DNA of 64,000 nt from Fontibacillus panacisegetis. GTDB lineage: Bacteria; Bacillota; Bacilli; Paenibacillales; Paenibacillaceae. The stretch is from the NCBI RefSeq assembly GCF_900102215.1, contig NZ_FNBG01000015.1:1-64000 (forward strand). Reading direction: 5' to 3'. This document shows, piece after piece, positions 27,289 through 36,972 of this stretch (its first letter is position 1; the number at the start of each line of letters is the position of its first letter). The position numbers and the translations under genes were made by a program. Below the pieces are notes generated by a model. That model had not been told where the DNA came from. It did not search any database and worked only from the letters and a program-made list of their open reading frames with translations.

Positions 27289-27870
27289 ATGAACAGTATT
27301 GCAGTATTTTGCGGATCAAGTGAAGGGGCATCAGAGGTTTATAAGGAAAATGCCATGATGCTGGGAAGAGAGCTGGCGGAAAGAAACATTACCCTTATTT
27401 ATGGGGGAGCAAGCGTTGGTTTGATGGGGGCGGTTGCAGATGCTGTACTAGATGCCGGAGGCAAAGCGATCGGTGTGATTCCGCATTTTTTGGACAGCAG
27501 AGAAATTGCCCACAAAAATTTGACGGAGCTTATTGTTGTCGAATCTATGCATGAGCGAAAATCCCAAATGGCTGATCTTTCGGACGGCTTTCTTGCTCTT
27601 CCCGGAGGTCCCGGGACGATGGAGGAGTATTTCGAAATCTTCACTTGGGCACAGCTCGGTCTGCATTCGAAGCCCTGCGGCTTGTTGAACATTAATCACT
27701 ATTACGATCCGCTTATTACCTTGTTTGATCGAATGTTAGGGGAACAGTTCATGCAGGAGAAATACCGCTCTATGATCGTTACTGACACTACTCCGCAAGG
27801 AATTCTGGAGCAGTTCTCCCATTACAAGTCTCCATCTGTCAAAACATATCTTACGGAAGAAAGAGTTTAA
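27289..27870 (+). CDS. LOG-family nucleoside 5'-monophosphate phosphoribohydrolase (TIGR00730)
   Basis: 193 residues. ATG 27289 follows AAGGAGAG; a longer frame from 27226 overlaps the MazG-like gene and lacks a site. The signature PGGPGTMEE (in FLALPGGPGTMEEYFE) and the N-terminal VFCGSSEG and YGGASVGLMG nucleotide-binding loops are diagnostic. Family members release the base from AMP- or cytokinin-type nucleotides. With the MazG-like neighbour it points to nucleotide salvage or sanitising. Confidence 0.88.
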   Translation: MNSIAVFCGSSEGASEVYKENAMMLGRELAERNITLIYGGASVGLMGAVADAVLDAGGKAIGVIPHFLDSREIAHKNLTELIVVESMHERKSQMADLSDGFLALPGGPGTMEEYFEIFTWAQLGLHSKPCGLLNINHYYDPLITLFDRMLGEQFMQEKYRSMIVTDTTPQGILEQFSHYKSPSVKTYLTEERV

Positions 27871-27880
27871 CGGAATGAGG

Positions 27881-27957
27881 GACGAAGAGTTTTATCGCGG
27901 GATCATCTTCCCAATATCAGCTTTCTGTTTATGGGGTTGCGATAAAATCTCTTCGTC
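27881..27957. terminator. Long bidirectional hairpin between convergent genes
   Basis: GACGAAGAGTTTTATCGC pairs with GCGATAAAATCTCTTCGTC (one bulge) around a 40-base loop. It sits between the LOG gene and the convergent M56 gene and can serve both. Confidence 0.7.
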
Positions 27958-27967
27958 TCCTTAATAA

Positions 27968-29686
27968 TTAGTCTACGATATCAATTCCAGTCAGCTTTCC
28001 TTCTCCGTCAGCAGTATAGTCACGTACTGTCTGAACATTGATTTCTCCTTTATCATCAGGGTTATAGATTTGGCGAATAGAGCCCTGGAATTTTCCGCTA
28101 TCCATAGCCTCTCCATTTGACGATATGATGTCAAGAAACTCCCGAACGAGCTTTCCATTATAATAAAAGTAGTCTTTCTTCTTATCATAGGTTAAGCCAA
28201 ACGGCTCGTAAACGGCGTACATTTTTGCGAGCTCATCCGGTGTCATCGTATCCTCCGAGCTAGATGCAGTCGAAGCGCTTCCTTGAAACAATTCCTGTGT
28301 AGAGGCAGTGTCATCGCCCGTGTAGGATTCATCGTCGGATACAGCATAAGCCTGAGACGGACTTTTAAGCGCATCGATATCCCTCGCGTCAAACTCCGCC
28401 TGACTGTAAGCCTCTACTCCTATCAGTTTGCCGCCGGAGTCAACAGTGCTATCGGATTGGGGCAATTTTGATTTATTCCGTACACCATGCACGTCTATCG
28501 TACCTTTTTCATTCAAATAGTCGATTCCTGTGCTGCTGCTTTCTCCAATCGGGTAGAAGTCTTCAAAATACCTGACCAATTCTCCTTTGTAAAATAACTG
28601 ATCCGTACTTGCAGTGTAAGTAAGTCCGTATGGCTCATAAACAGCAAACATTTTGGCCCTGTTCTCCGGCGTTTCCGTGTAAACGGCTTCCTCAGCGTAA
28701 GTAGCCTCCGGTTTATGATCAGCCCCGGAAGCTGCGTTCGTAGCGAAAACAGTCACAGTGCCAACAACCAGTGCAGAGGCAAGGACTACTCCCAGAATTG
28801 ACGTTCTCTTCATTTTCATGATTGCCACAATCCTTTCTTCAATCGCGTTTTTACTGAAATGGTTAATTAGAGGGGCGAAGCCATTGTTCTTTTCCGCCAG
28901 TCCGATGAGGGTCAGGGCGTATGAGGATTTCAGCGTTTCTCCGAATGATCGAACTACTGTTTCGTCACAGGACAATTCAATGTCACGGTTATACAAAATG
29001 TACATGACCCACACAAGGGGGTTAAACCAATGTACACACAGAGCAGCGACAAGCAGGAGCTTTGTCAGTGTGTCAAAACGGCGAATATGCACAAACTCGT
29101 GCATCAGGATGTATCCCAGTCTTGTTTCATCTGCCCAGTCGATTGTCTTGGGAAGCAGTACCACAGGACGAAAAATTCCATAGGTCAAAGGGGTGGATAT
29201 CCTGTCAGACTGCCGGATTTCTACCTTTCGCCATGTTGGATGCCCCGACTTCCAGGCCTGTACAAATTCGTTGTTCACGGGCAGCGCGGTTTTGTACTCT
29301 CTGCGGCAGCGCAGATGGGTGATCAGGAAAAACATAGCGCTGGCAATCATACCGACTAACCAGATCATAAGAAAAGGGGAGACGCTGGAGGTAGCTGCTT
29401 CCACCAACGGGCTGCTATACGTACCAGCTGCTATGTCAATCGTATGATTTACATTGGTCTCAGTCATCTGAACGTCTGTAGCTGAATATTTGCTTTTCAG
29501 CATATTTGCCGCCTCAAAAATACTGAATGACGACGGAATGGAGACAGGGATGAGCAGGCGGCACAGTGCTACAGCCCACAGTGCAAGCAATGTCTTCTTT
29601 GGCAGCCGATGCAATGCAAGCGAACGGATGATGAGAATGACTAAAATAAGAATGGCCGCCGACAGGCTCATATTTAATAGGGTCAA
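27968..29686 (-). CDS. M56-family (BlaR1-like) metallopeptidase with duplicated C-terminal domain
   Basis: 572 residues. TTG 29686 is chosen because AGAAGG lies 8 bases upstream; GTG 29695 would place the site too close. Membrane helices surround the zinc motif HEFVH (YILMHEFVHIRRFDTL) and the SCDETVV acidic region. After the last helix (about residue 310) there is no penicillin-binding domain. Instead two copies of an unknown 90-100 residue unit appear, beginning MFAVYEPYGLTYTASTDQLF and MYAVYEPFGLTYDKKKDYFY. The sensed signal is unknown. It is paired with the BlaI gene upstream. Confidence 0.85.
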   Translation of the reverse strand: MTLLNMSLSAAILILVILIIRSLALHRLPKKTLLALWAVALCRLLIPVSIPSSFSIFEAANMLKSKYSATDVQMTETNVNHTIDIAAGTYSSPLVEAATSSVSPFLMIWLVGMIASAMFFLITHLRCRREYKTALPVNNEFVQAWKSGHPTWRKVEIRQSDRISTPLTYGIFRPVVLLPKTIDWADETRLGYILMHEFVHIRRFDTLTKLLLVAALCVHWFNPLVWVMYILYNRDIELSCDETVVRSFGETLKSSYALTLIGLAEKNNGFAPLINHFSKNAIEERIVAIMKMKRTSILGVVLASALVVGTVTVFATNAASGADHKPEATYAEEAVYTETPENRAKMFAVYEPYGLTYTASTDQLFYKGELVRYFEDFYPIGESSSTGIDYLNEKGTIDVHGVRNKSKLPQSDSTVDSGGKLIGVEAYSQAEFDARDIDALKSPSQAYAVSDDESYTGDDTASTQELFQGSASTASSSEDTMTPDELAKMYAVYEPFGLTYDKKKDYFYYNGKLVREFLDIISSNGEAMDSGKFQGSIRQIYNPDDKGEINVQTVRDYTADGEGKLTGIDIVD

Positions 29687-29766
29687 TACCAACACCTTCT
29701 TTCAAAGCGTCTCACGCTTAGTAGCTGAAGCAATGGAGACCGGAACTATTCGACAGCAATTTCTCC

Positions 29767-30126
29767 TTATTTCAGCTTGCTGACAAGCTCTTTCAGCCTG
29801 TTGATCTCGTCCGGCGATAAATTGCTCCTTCCTAAAATGGATGCCACAAGCTGATCGGCTGCGCCATCGTACATTTTATTGATTAGCTCTGTAGTTTCCA
29901 ATTCTCTTGCCTGATCAATGGACACCAGCGGATGGCAGACAAAGTTTGGTTCAAGCCGTTGAATAGCTCCCTTGTCAATGCATCTCTTGATCAGTGTGTA
30001 GGTAGTGGTTTTGCTCCAGCCGACCTGCTCCTTTAAGATTTCTGCCACCTGTTTGGCGGTAATATCACCATTCTTCCACAGGACATCCATAATTTTGAGC
30101 TCTGAATCAAACAATTTAATTTCCAT
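29767..30126 (-). CDS. BlaI/MecI-type repressor
   Basis: 119 residues. ATG 30126 has AAAAGGAGTG upstream. The winged helix reads DSELKIMDVLWKNGDITAKQ, VAEILKEQVGWSKTTTYTLIKRCIDKGAI; the C-terminal LVASILGRSNLSPDEINRLKELV is the cleavage/dimer region. It is 80 bases upstream of the M56 gene and is expected to repress both. Confidence 0.88.
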   Translation of the reverse strand: MEIKLFDSELKIMDVLWKNGDITAKQVAEILKEQVGWSKTTTYTLIKRCIDKGAIQRLEPNFVCHPLVSIDQARELETTELINKMYDGAADQLVASILGRSNLSPDEINRLKELVSKLK

Positions 30127-30151
30127 GATGACACTCCTTTTACGTATCCAA

Positions 30152-30196
30152 TCTACTGCAGTAGAACGTGCACACACTTATTCTATTCCAGTAGAA
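30152..30196. promoter_or_regulatory. Tandem operators for the second BlaI-type repressor
   Basis: TCTACTGCAGTAGA (30152-30165) is a perfect 14-bp palindrome. TTCTATTCCAGTAGAA (30181-30196) is a close second copy 31 bases away centre to centre. Both lie 26-71 bases upstream of the BlaI start and resemble the TACT/AGTA style of BlaI boxes. Confidence 0.7.
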
Positions 30197-30254
30197 CGAT
30201 ATTGTCAATCTCAGGAAATCTATTCAACCCTGTGTCTCATTATCATTTTCCATG

Positions 30255-30328
30255 TTGACAAAAATAAAAGGCTGGATTAGAATCTACTTAACTTAAACGT
30301 ATAAGTGGTATACATTAAACGATTAAGT
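30255..30328 (+). promoter_or_regulatory. Sigma-A promoter and two LacI-type operators of the esterase operon
   Basis: TTGACA (30255-30260) and TAGAAT (30278-30283) are 17 bases apart. Just downstream are ACTTAAACGTATAAGT (30291-30306) and, inverted, ACTTAATCGTTTAATG (30313-30328). These are pseudo-palindromes with the central CG typical of LacI-family sites, 22 bases centre to centre. The LacI-type protein encoded as the last gene of the operon is the natural ligand. Confidence 0.7.
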
Positions 30329-30360
30329 ATAATATTTTTTTTATTGGAGGCTGATTTCTA

Positions 30361-31710
30361 ATGGGAGTGGAGATCGTCACACTTTCTAATGTGTATTCGA
30401 AGCATTTGGACAATTCACGTGATGTTTTCGTCTATTTACCCCCTTCTTATCATGAAGCGGAGATGCGCCGGTATCCGGTGCTTTATGCGCATGACGGACA
30501 GCACATGTTCGCGTCCGACGGGAAGGGTTCCTCGTGGGAGATGCATCGGACGGCGGATCGGTTAAGCAGGGAAGGCTGGATGAAAGAAGTGATTATCGTA
30601 GCCATCTCGTCGATTTCGGATCAACGGGTGTCAGAATATTTCCACGATAATTCGGGAGTCAGTGAAGCGTTCCACGCTACCTGCAAGGGGGAGCTGTACG
30701 AACGGTTTCTCATCGAGGAACTGAAGCCGATGATCGATGGCATGTATCGCACATTGGCGGATAGGGAGCATACCGCATTGATCGGTTCGTCGGCGGGCGG
30801 GCTTGTCTCATACCATATCGCGTTTCGCAGACCGGACGTATTCGGTCAGGTTGCGATTCTGTCGCCTTTTTTCGTGCATGCTGTTGTGAACGAGCAAGGA
30901 GACGGTACAAGCAAGCATGAACCGGTGAGCGAAACTAAAATTTATCGCTCTTACCGTGTCAAGCCGTCTGTGCGGGTTTGGATCGATATCGGCGGAGCGG
31001 AGGGCATCATCATGCCCCGTCACGTACGTGCACTTGTCGACGAACTGATCGAGGCGGGCTTTAAGCCAGGTGAAGATCTGATGTTTATGCTTGACGAGGA
31101 GGCCGGCCATTCCCAGGAGGATTGGGCGAGACGGCTGCATAGCCCGCTGCTGTATCTGTTCGGCGAGATCGGCCGCCCCAGCAGCCTGCGGCTAACAGGG
31201 AGAAGGCAAGTTGGCCTGCAGGGGCTGCGGGTTCAGTTATATCCAAAGGTTACGTACGACACAGGCTTCGAAATGAATTTGCTGGCTGCTGAATATACGG
31301 TGGACCGACCGGAAGTGCTGACGGTTGGATCAGATGGCTTGATCGTTCCGCTGACCGAAGGGGAGGCGGAGGTGACGGTCACGTATGACGGTGTAGCCGG
31401 ATCGGCTCGCTTCGAGGTCGTCCCGGAATTGTCGGATAATGTGTCGGTTGAAATCAGTGTAACCGTCCCGCCGACCACCCCCGCTGATGCCCGGATACAT
31501 GCGGGCTTCGAAATTCCGAAAGTAGGGAACGGCTTTTACAAGGGCAGCTTTGTGCTGCCAAGGGATCTGGTGTTCGATGTGAAAGTATCACGGGGCTTCG
31601 GCTTTCATGAGAAAAGGGAAACAAGCAGGCGGTTCAACACCTCCGAGCCGGTCAGCCTTCATTTCATCGTAGAGGAGTGGGAGGATGATTCATCCGAAAC
31701 CGCAGGCTGA
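30361..31710 (+). CDS. Alpha/beta-hydrolase esterase (PF00756-like) with C-terminal beta-sandwich domains
   Basis: 449 residues, no signal peptide, ATG 30361 after TTGGAGG. The N-terminal half is an enterochelin-esterase/esterase-D fold: VFVYLPPSY, YPVLYAHDGQHMF, and the nucleophile elbow GSSAGG (in ALIGSSAGGLVSYH), with a catalytic His in AGHSQEDWARRL. From about residue 285 a BIG2-like stretch (PEVLTVGSDGLIVPLTEGEA) and then a CBM20/48-like pattern (VEISVTVPPTTPADARIHAG) follow. It is first of seven genes with a sugar importer, so it likely removes acyl groups from an imported or exported glycoside. The substrate is unknown. Confidence 0.82.
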   Translation: MGVEIVTLSNVYSKHLDNSRDVFVYLPPSYHEAEMRRYPVLYAHDGQHMFASDGKGSSWEMHRTADRLSREGWMKEVIIVAISSISDQRVSEYFHDNSGVSEAFHATCKGELYERFLIEELKPMIDGMYRTLADREHTALIGSSAGGLVSYHIAFRRPDVFGQVAILSPFFVHAVVNEQGDGTSKHEPVSETKIYRSYRVKPSVRVWIDIGGAEGIIMPRHVRALVDELIEAGFKPGEDLMFMLDEEAGHSQEDWARRLHSPLLYLFGEIGRPSSLRLTGRRQVGLQGLRVQLYPKVTYDTGFEMNLLAAEYTVDRPEVLTVGSDGLIVPLTEGEAEVTVTYDGVAGSARFEVVPELSDNVSVEISVTVPPTTPADARIHAGFEIPKVGNGFYKGSFVLPRDLVFDVKVSRGFGFHEKRETSRRFNTSEPVSLHFIVEEWEDDSSETAG

Positions 31711-33046
31711 GCGATTGCTGAGGATTCCCGCCTTCGCCTCCGCGGCGCTGGGGAATGAGCGGGGCATTCATATTTACTTGCCCCCCGGGTACGACAAGGA
31801 GCCAGACAGGCATTATCCAGTGCTATACATGCACGACGGTCAGGGAATCTTCGATCCGAATCCGTTCTCCAACAGCTCCTGGCAAGTTCACCGGACGGCC
31901 GACCGTTTGATCTCGGAAGGGCTGATGGCGCCTATACTTATCGTGGGCATCGACAACAACGGCGAGGATCGGTTGAACGAATACGCCTTCGCTGTCGGGG
32001 GAGGAACCTGTATCCCCGGCGCTCCGGACATTGTTTGCAAGGGGGAGGCATACGAGAGATTTCTGATCGAGGAACTTAAGCCCTATATCGATCGGTCATT
32101 CCGCACCTTGCCGGACCGGGAGCATACGGCGCTGATGGGCTCGTCGATGGGCGGTCTCGCCACTTATCACCTTGGTTTCCGAAATCCGCATATTTTCTCG
32201 AAGCTGGGCATTCTGTCGCCTTATTTCATTCGCTTGGACCCGAACACACTTGAGGAAACCCGGTTCTATAATCGATATGCCAGAACCGCAGATTTGAAGC
32301 TGTGGATCGACATCGGAGAGATTGAAGCGAACATTCTCGTCCGCCATGTAAGAGGATTTGTTGAGGAACTGGTGGAGCAAGGCTATACTCCTGGCGACAA
32401 TCTGATGTTTTACGAGGTGCCGGGAGCAGCACATACGGAGCAGGATTGGGCAGTACGGGTGCATTTGCCGCTGCTGTACTTCTTCGGCTATCCGGGTAAA
32501 GCAGTTGCCGCCGAGCTTTACGGAAGCGCCGAATTCGGGCTGACAGGCATGACGGGTTGGCTTAACGCGGTCATCGCGTATGACACCGGCTTTCGAATGA
32601 CGGATCTGAACGGTACGTTTGAGGCGGACGATCCTTCGATACTGACCGTAGGAAGAGACGGCGTCGTCAAGCCATTCCGTGAAGGAATGACGCGCATTGT
32701 TTATAGCGGACAGGACGTGCGTGCGCAGACAGAGGCAACGGTGATTGGGCATTTGTCCGAGCATGTGAAAGTGTCGGTCCGCATTGAGGTTCCTCCGGAT
32801 ACACCGGCCAATGCAGCTCTCCTGATCGGGAAATTAGTTGTTCCGCGTACATCCGACCAGTTGTTCTGCGGTGAATTCCTGCTTCCGAGGGATATGACGG
32901 TCCGCTGCAAAATCGTGACCGATCTTGGGATACACGAAGCAGGGCCGAACGGAGAGGATATTCCGTACCGGATCATCCACTGGAGTAAGGAACGGAATCC
33001 TGTATACCGTGTGGAGACTTGGGAGAGACGGAACGGAGCGATATGA
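31685..33046 (+). CDS. Paralogous alpha/beta-hydrolase esterase
   Basis: 453 residues. ATG 31685 follows GAGTGGGAGG and lies inside the end of the first esterase (26-base overlap). The architecture is the same: IHIYLPPGYDKEPDRHYPVL, YMHDGQGIFD, nucleophile elbow GSSMGG, AAHTEQDWAVRVH, BIG2-like SILTVGRDGVVKPFREGMTR, and a terminal VRIEVPPDTPANAALLIGKL domain. The two esterases share many identical motifs (KGEAYERFLIEELKP versus KGELYERFLIEELKP), so they arose by tandem duplication and probably have related but distinct substrates. Confidence 0.82.
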   Translation: MIHPKPQAERLLRIPAFASAALGNERGIHIYLPPGYDKEPDRHYPVLYMHDGQGIFDPNPFSNSSWQVHRTADRLISEGLMAPILIVGIDNNGEDRLNEYAFAVGGGTCIPGAPDIVCKGEAYERFLIEELKPYIDRSFRTLPDREHTALMGSSMGGLATYHLGFRNPHIFSKLGILSPYFIRLDPNTLEETRFYNRYARTADLKLWIDIGEIEANILVRHVRGFVEELVEQGYTPGDNLMFYEVPGAAHTEQDWAVRVHLPLLYFFGYPGKAVAAELYGSAEFGLTGMTGWLNAVIAYDTGFRMTDLNGTFEADDPSILTVGRDGVVKPFREGMTRIVYSGQDVRAQTEATVIGHLSEHVKVSVRIEVPPDTPANAALLIGKLVVPRTSDQLFCGEFLLPRDMTVRCKIVTDLGIHEAGPNGEDIPYRIIHWSKERNPVYRVETWERRNGAI

Positions 33047-34272
33047 AAAGGAAAGCAGTCTTCCCCTACATTGCGGGCCAAGCGTTCGCCGTCATTGGCG
33101 TTTGGATGCATCTGACGATGCTGTCTACGCTGGCGCTGCGTCTGACGGAATCGGCCTTATGGCTGGGGGTTACGTTGGCTGCCTACAGCCTGCCGACACT
33201 GCTCTTTTCCTGGTTCGTTGGTGCTCTGCTGAACAGATGGCGCGTGAAGACGATGCTGCTATGGATACAGGCGCTTCAGGCGGTCATTATGATGGCATAT
33301 GCGGTGTTTCTGGCTCTGGATCGAATGGCGCCAGGCCCGCTCATGACACTGGCGCTACTATCAGGAATCCTCTACACCGTCGATCTCCCCGGAAGGCAGT
33401 TGATGCTGACCCGGCTGTTCGGGAATGAACGGGTAATGCAGGCGATTGCGCTAAACTCCGTTGCATTCAATGGCGCCAGAATTGTTGGTCCGCTGCTTGC
33501 AGGTCTGTTCCTCGTGTCGCCGGATCTGTCATGGGGATTCGCCGTCAACGGATTGTTATTCACCGCTGCGTTCGGTTGTCTGCTGCTGGTGGAGTCGCCT
33601 GCGGAGAGCGACGGGACGCAGGCGGGGGCCGGGCCAGAGCCGGAAACAGCAGCCCGGCTTCAGCCCCGGATATGGAAGGTGCTGCTGCTTGTTTTCGTAT
33701 CCGGGCTGCTGCTCATGAACTACAATACACTTCTGCCGATGTTCGCTGCTGAGCAAGGGGACTCCGGCAGCGGCTACAGTCGACTGCTTGCCTCCATGGG
33801 GGCGGGCTCTCTGGCGGCAGCCGTGATGATCACGTTTCGAAGCAGCTGGTTTCGGCATAATTTTCTCATTCCGTTATTTCCCGCGCTCATCGCCGTCGCC
33901 TACGCTGTACTGCCCTCATTGCCGCGGGGGCTGCCGACCCTTTTGCTGCTTGCGATATACGGATTTTTCCTGACGGGCTTTATCACTATGTCGAACGCAG
34001 CAGTGCTGCGCGAAGGCTCGAAGAGAGACAGGGCCAAATTAGCAAGCGTTTTCAACATGCTGTTAAACGGGTTTGTTCCACTTGGGAATATGCTGACTGG
34101 CATTTTCCTTCACTATTTGGGCGTGTCCGGCAGCTTCTATTTGATCAGCGGCAGCACACTTCTATTTTTGGTGGTATGGCTGGCGTACAGCAGACTGAAG
34201 GGAGGTGGAGACGTTCACGTTCGTTACCGACAATCGCCTGAAGCCCGACCCCATCACACACGAGAGAGGTAG
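33043..34272 (+). CDS. MFS transporter (EntS/MFS_3-like)
   Basis: 409 residues with about 12 predicted helices. ATG 33043 overlaps the preceding stop (ATGA), with a GGAACGGAG site. ARIVGPLLAGLF (near 146-157) and the cytoplasmic loop after helix 6 match the MFS_3/EntS group, which exports small molecules such as siderophores. Within an operon of esterases and a sugar importer, it may export a by-product or the product of the esterases; direction and substrate are inferred. Confidence 0.82.
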   Translation: MKRKAVFPYIAGQAFAVIGVWMHLTMLSTLALRLTESALWLGVTLAAYSLPTLLFSWFVGALLNRWRVKTMLLWIQALQAVIMMAYAVFLALDRMAPGPLMTLALLSGILYTVDLPGRQLMLTRLFGNERVMQAIALNSVAFNGARIVGPLLAGLFLVSPDLSWGFAVNGLLFTAAFGCLLLVESPAESDGTQAGAGPEPETAARLQPRIWKVLLLVFVSGLLLMNYNTLLPMFAAEQGDSGSGYSRLLASMGAGSLAAAVMITFRSSWFRHNFLIPLFPALIAVAYAVLPSLPRGLPTLLLLAIYGFFLTGFITMSNAAVLREGSKRDRAKLASVFNMLLNGFVPLGNMLTGIFLHYLGVSGSFYLISGSTLLFLVVWLAYSRLKGGGDVHVRYRQSPEARPHHTRER

Positions 34273-34277
34273 AGATC

Positions 34278-35564
34278 ATGAAAAAAATGATGAGTCTTGT
34301 TGTTGCACTCGCAGCACTACTCGCTATTGTTGCCTGCAGCAACGATAAAACGGAGCCCGCCGGTACTGCTATCCAGACGGAAAACAGCACTGACAGCGAG
34401 GTATTACAGGAGCCTGGAGCCGAGCTGCTGGTATGGGCGAGCAAAGAAGAGCTTCCGTTTATAAATGAGATTTCTAAACAGTTTACTGAAAAATACGGTG
34501 TTCCGGTCATGATCCAGGAAGTCGGAGCCAGCGATACGCTGGGCAAGCTGACTACGGACGGTCCGGCCCAGATTGGGGCCGATCTGGTTACGTTTACGCA
34601 CGATCAACTAGGCAAAGCGGTCTCCGCGGGACTGGTGCTGCCCAACGACGCTTGGCAGGAGGATACGAGAAAAACGAATAAGGACAACGTTATCCAAGCC
34701 GTCACGTACGGTAATATCATGTACGGCTATCCGCTTTCCCTGGAATCCAACGTCTTGTTCTACAACAAGCAGCTCGTGCCGGAGCCGCCTGCCTCCTTTG
34801 AGGAAGTGGTGGAATTCGCCAAAGGGTTCAACGATCCTGGAAAGTCACAGTTTGCGTTAATGTGGGAAATCGAAAACTTTTATTTCAACTATATGTTCAT
34901 CGCATCCGATGGTGGATATGTATTCGGCAACAACGGGGTCAACTTCAATGACATTGGCCTTAACAACGAAGGAGCGGTAAAAGGTGTCGCGTACTACGGC
35001 ACACTGAAAGACAAACTGCTGCCAATGCGTACTGGCGACGTGACTTACGACGTCAAGAAGGGTCTGTTTCTGGGCGGCCAGCTTGCGATGAATATTGACG
35101 GTCCCTGGCTTATCCACGAATTGAGAGAGCAGAAAGACCGATTCGGCGCCGCTCCGCTTCCATCAATTAACGGGAAGCCCGCCGTCTCTTTCTTTGGGGT
35201 GAAATCGTTGTATGTCAATGCGTACACGAAATATCCGAACGCGGCTAAGCTTTTTGCCCATTTCGCGTCTGATAAGGAAGCGCAGCTGCTCAACTTCCAA
35301 TTGACCGGTGCGGCGCCTTCCCATTCGGAACTGATGACGGACCCGAATGTGCAGAAGGATGAATTCGTTAGCGCCATTACGAAGCAGTTCGAGCATTCCC
35401 AACCGATGCCGTCTATTCAACAGATGAGTTCCGTCTGGATTCCGATTGCCGCCGCGATGGCGGATGTCTGGAACAACGGCACGGACGCGAAGACCGCGCT
35501 GGACCATGCCGTAGGCCAGATCAAGGATTCGATATCCGGCGGTTCTTCCGGAGGCGGGCTGTAA
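34278..35564 (+). CDS. Maltodextrin-type sugar-binding lipoprotein
   Basis: 428 residues, ATG 34278 after GAGAGAGGTAGAG. A lipoprotein signal has lipobox IVAC (Cys 20). ELLVWASKEELPFINEISKQ, a YGYPLSLESNVLFYNKQLV segment and the MNIDGPWLI stretch resemble MalE/GanO-type binding proteins of CUT1 importers. Permeases of MalF and MalG type follow. The ligand is probably an oligosaccharide, perhaps acylated given the esterases. Confidence 0.88.
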   Translation: MKKMMSLVVALAALLAIVACSNDKTEPAGTAIQTENSTDSEVLQEPGAELLVWASKEELPFINEISKQFTEKYGVPVMIQEVGASDTLGKLTTDGPAQIGADLVTFTHDQLGKAVSAGLVLPNDAWQEDTRKTNKDNVIQAVTYGNIMYGYPLSLESNVLFYNKQLVPEPPASFEEVVEFAKGFNDPGKSQFALMWEIENFYFNYMFIASDGGYVFGNNGVNFNDIGLNNEGAVKGVAYYGTLKDKLLPMRTGDVTYDVKKGLFLGGQLAMNIDGPWLIHELREQKDRFGAAPLPSINGKPAVSFFGVKSLYVNAYTKYPNAAKLFAHFASDKEAQLLNFQLTGAAPSHSELMTDPNVQKDEFVSAITKQFEHSQPMPSIQQMSSVWIPIAAAMADVWNNGTDAKTALDHAVGQIKDSISGGSSGGGL

Positions 35565-35658
35565 TCCACGGCCGCTCTGCACCAGGGGAGGGAGCGCTGC
35601 CCCCCGGCATCCAGCGGGTGAAGCGTTCCCTAATTGACAAAGAAAGGAATTGTGGGTC

Positions 35659-36972
35659 ATGAAACGTTATACGCAAACCGCCTCTCTACTCTCGCTGCTC
35701 TGTATGGGATTGGGCCAATTATACAACCGGCAATTCAAGAAAGGGATAGTGTTCCTCGCGGCTCATGCCGCCGGGTTGCTCTACGCCATCCGATATGTGC
35801 CGGGAGCGCTCAAAGGGCTGGTTACGCTAGGGGAAGAGAGCTCCCGCATAGAGCTGGTTGGAAAAATATATCGGCACATCCCCGGAGACCATTCCATCTA
35901 CCTGATGATCGAAGGGCTGATCGTTCTGCTGCTGGCTGCCGTCTACGTCTTCATCTATTGGCTGAACGTCAAAGATGCGCAGCATGTGGAGCGGATGAGA
36001 GCGTCCGGTCTGGTTCCCCGCACTTTCCGTCAGGATGTCCGCGCGCTGCTGGATCATAAATTCGCTTACTTGATGCTCATCCTTCCGGGGATCGGAATTT
36101 TGGTTTTTACGGTTATGCCAATCATATTCATGATATTGCTGGCCTTTACGAACTATTCCGCTCCAGATCATATTCCGCCGGCCAAGCTGGTGGATTGGGC
36201 AGGCTTCCAGTCGTTCGTCGATCTTCTTCAACTCAAAACGTGGAGCAATACGTTCTACGGCATCCTCGGCTGGACGATCGTATGGGCAGTTCTGTCCACG
36301 GTTACAACGTATTTTGGCGGCATCTTCGTCGCGTTGCTGATTCAAAAACGGGGCATCCGGCTGAAAACAGTGTGGCGAACTATTCTGATTCTGCCCTATG
36401 CGATTCCGCAAATTATTTCTCTGCTCGTTATGCGAAATTTATTCAATGGTCAATTCGGTCCAGTCAACCAGTACTTGTCCTACTTTGGCCTGGGCAAGCT
36501 GCCGTGGCTGACCGATCCGCTGTGGGCGAAAGCGACGGTCATCACCGTGAACATGTGGATCGGCATGCCGCTGACGATGGTTCTGATGATTGGCGTGCTG
36601 TCGACGATTCCGAAGGAATTGTATGAGGCGGCCGAAGTGGACGGGGCGTCACGAATGAGGCAGTTCCGGTTCATCACGCTGCCGATGATTCTGTTCTCCA
36701 CCGCACCGATTCTGATCATTCAGTTCGCAGGCAATTTCAACAACTTTAACGTCATCTACCTGATGACGAACGGTAATCCAGTCCAGCCGGACTATCAATA
36801 TGCGGGCAGCACAGATTTGCTGGTCACCTGGCTGTACAAGCTGACGCTGGAGACCAACAATTTTAACACGGCTTCAGCGATCGGAATCATAATATTCATC
36901 ATCGTCGCCGGCTTGTCTGTCGGCAGCTATCGCCGATCCAGATCTTTCAGAGAGGAGGACATGATTCAATGA
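35659..36972 (+). CDS. MalF-type ABC sugar permease
   Basis: 437 residues. ATG 35659 follows AAAGGAATTG. The N-terminus has the Gram-positive MalF extension (LCMGLGQLYNRQFKKGIVFL) before the core. The EAA loop is ELYEAAEVDGASRMRQFRFI, and a long P2-type loop precedes it. It overlaps malG by four bases. It forms the channel with the MalG-like protein; an ATPase (MsmX-type) is not encoded here. Confidence 0.88.
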   Translation: MKRYTQTASLLSLLCMGLGQLYNRQFKKGIVFLAAHAAGLLYAIRYVPGALKGLVTLGEESSRIELVGKIYRHIPGDHSIYLMIEGLIVLLLAAVYVFIYWLNVKDAQHVERMRASGLVPRTFRQDVRALLDHKFAYLMLILPGIGILVFTVMPIIFMILLAFTNYSAPDHIPPAKLVDWAGFQSFVDLLQLKTWSNTFYGILGWTIVWAVLSTVTTYFGGIFVALLIQKRGIRLKTVWRTILILPYAIPQIISLLVMRNLFNGQFGPVNQYLSYFGLGKLPWLTDPLWAKATVITVNMWIGMPLTMVLMIGVLSTIPKELYEAAEVDGASRMRQFRFITLPMILFSTAPILIIQFAGNFNNFNVIYLMTNGNPVQPDYQYAGSTDLLVTWLYKLTLETNNFNTASAIGIIIFIIVAGLSVGSYRRSRSFREEDMIQ

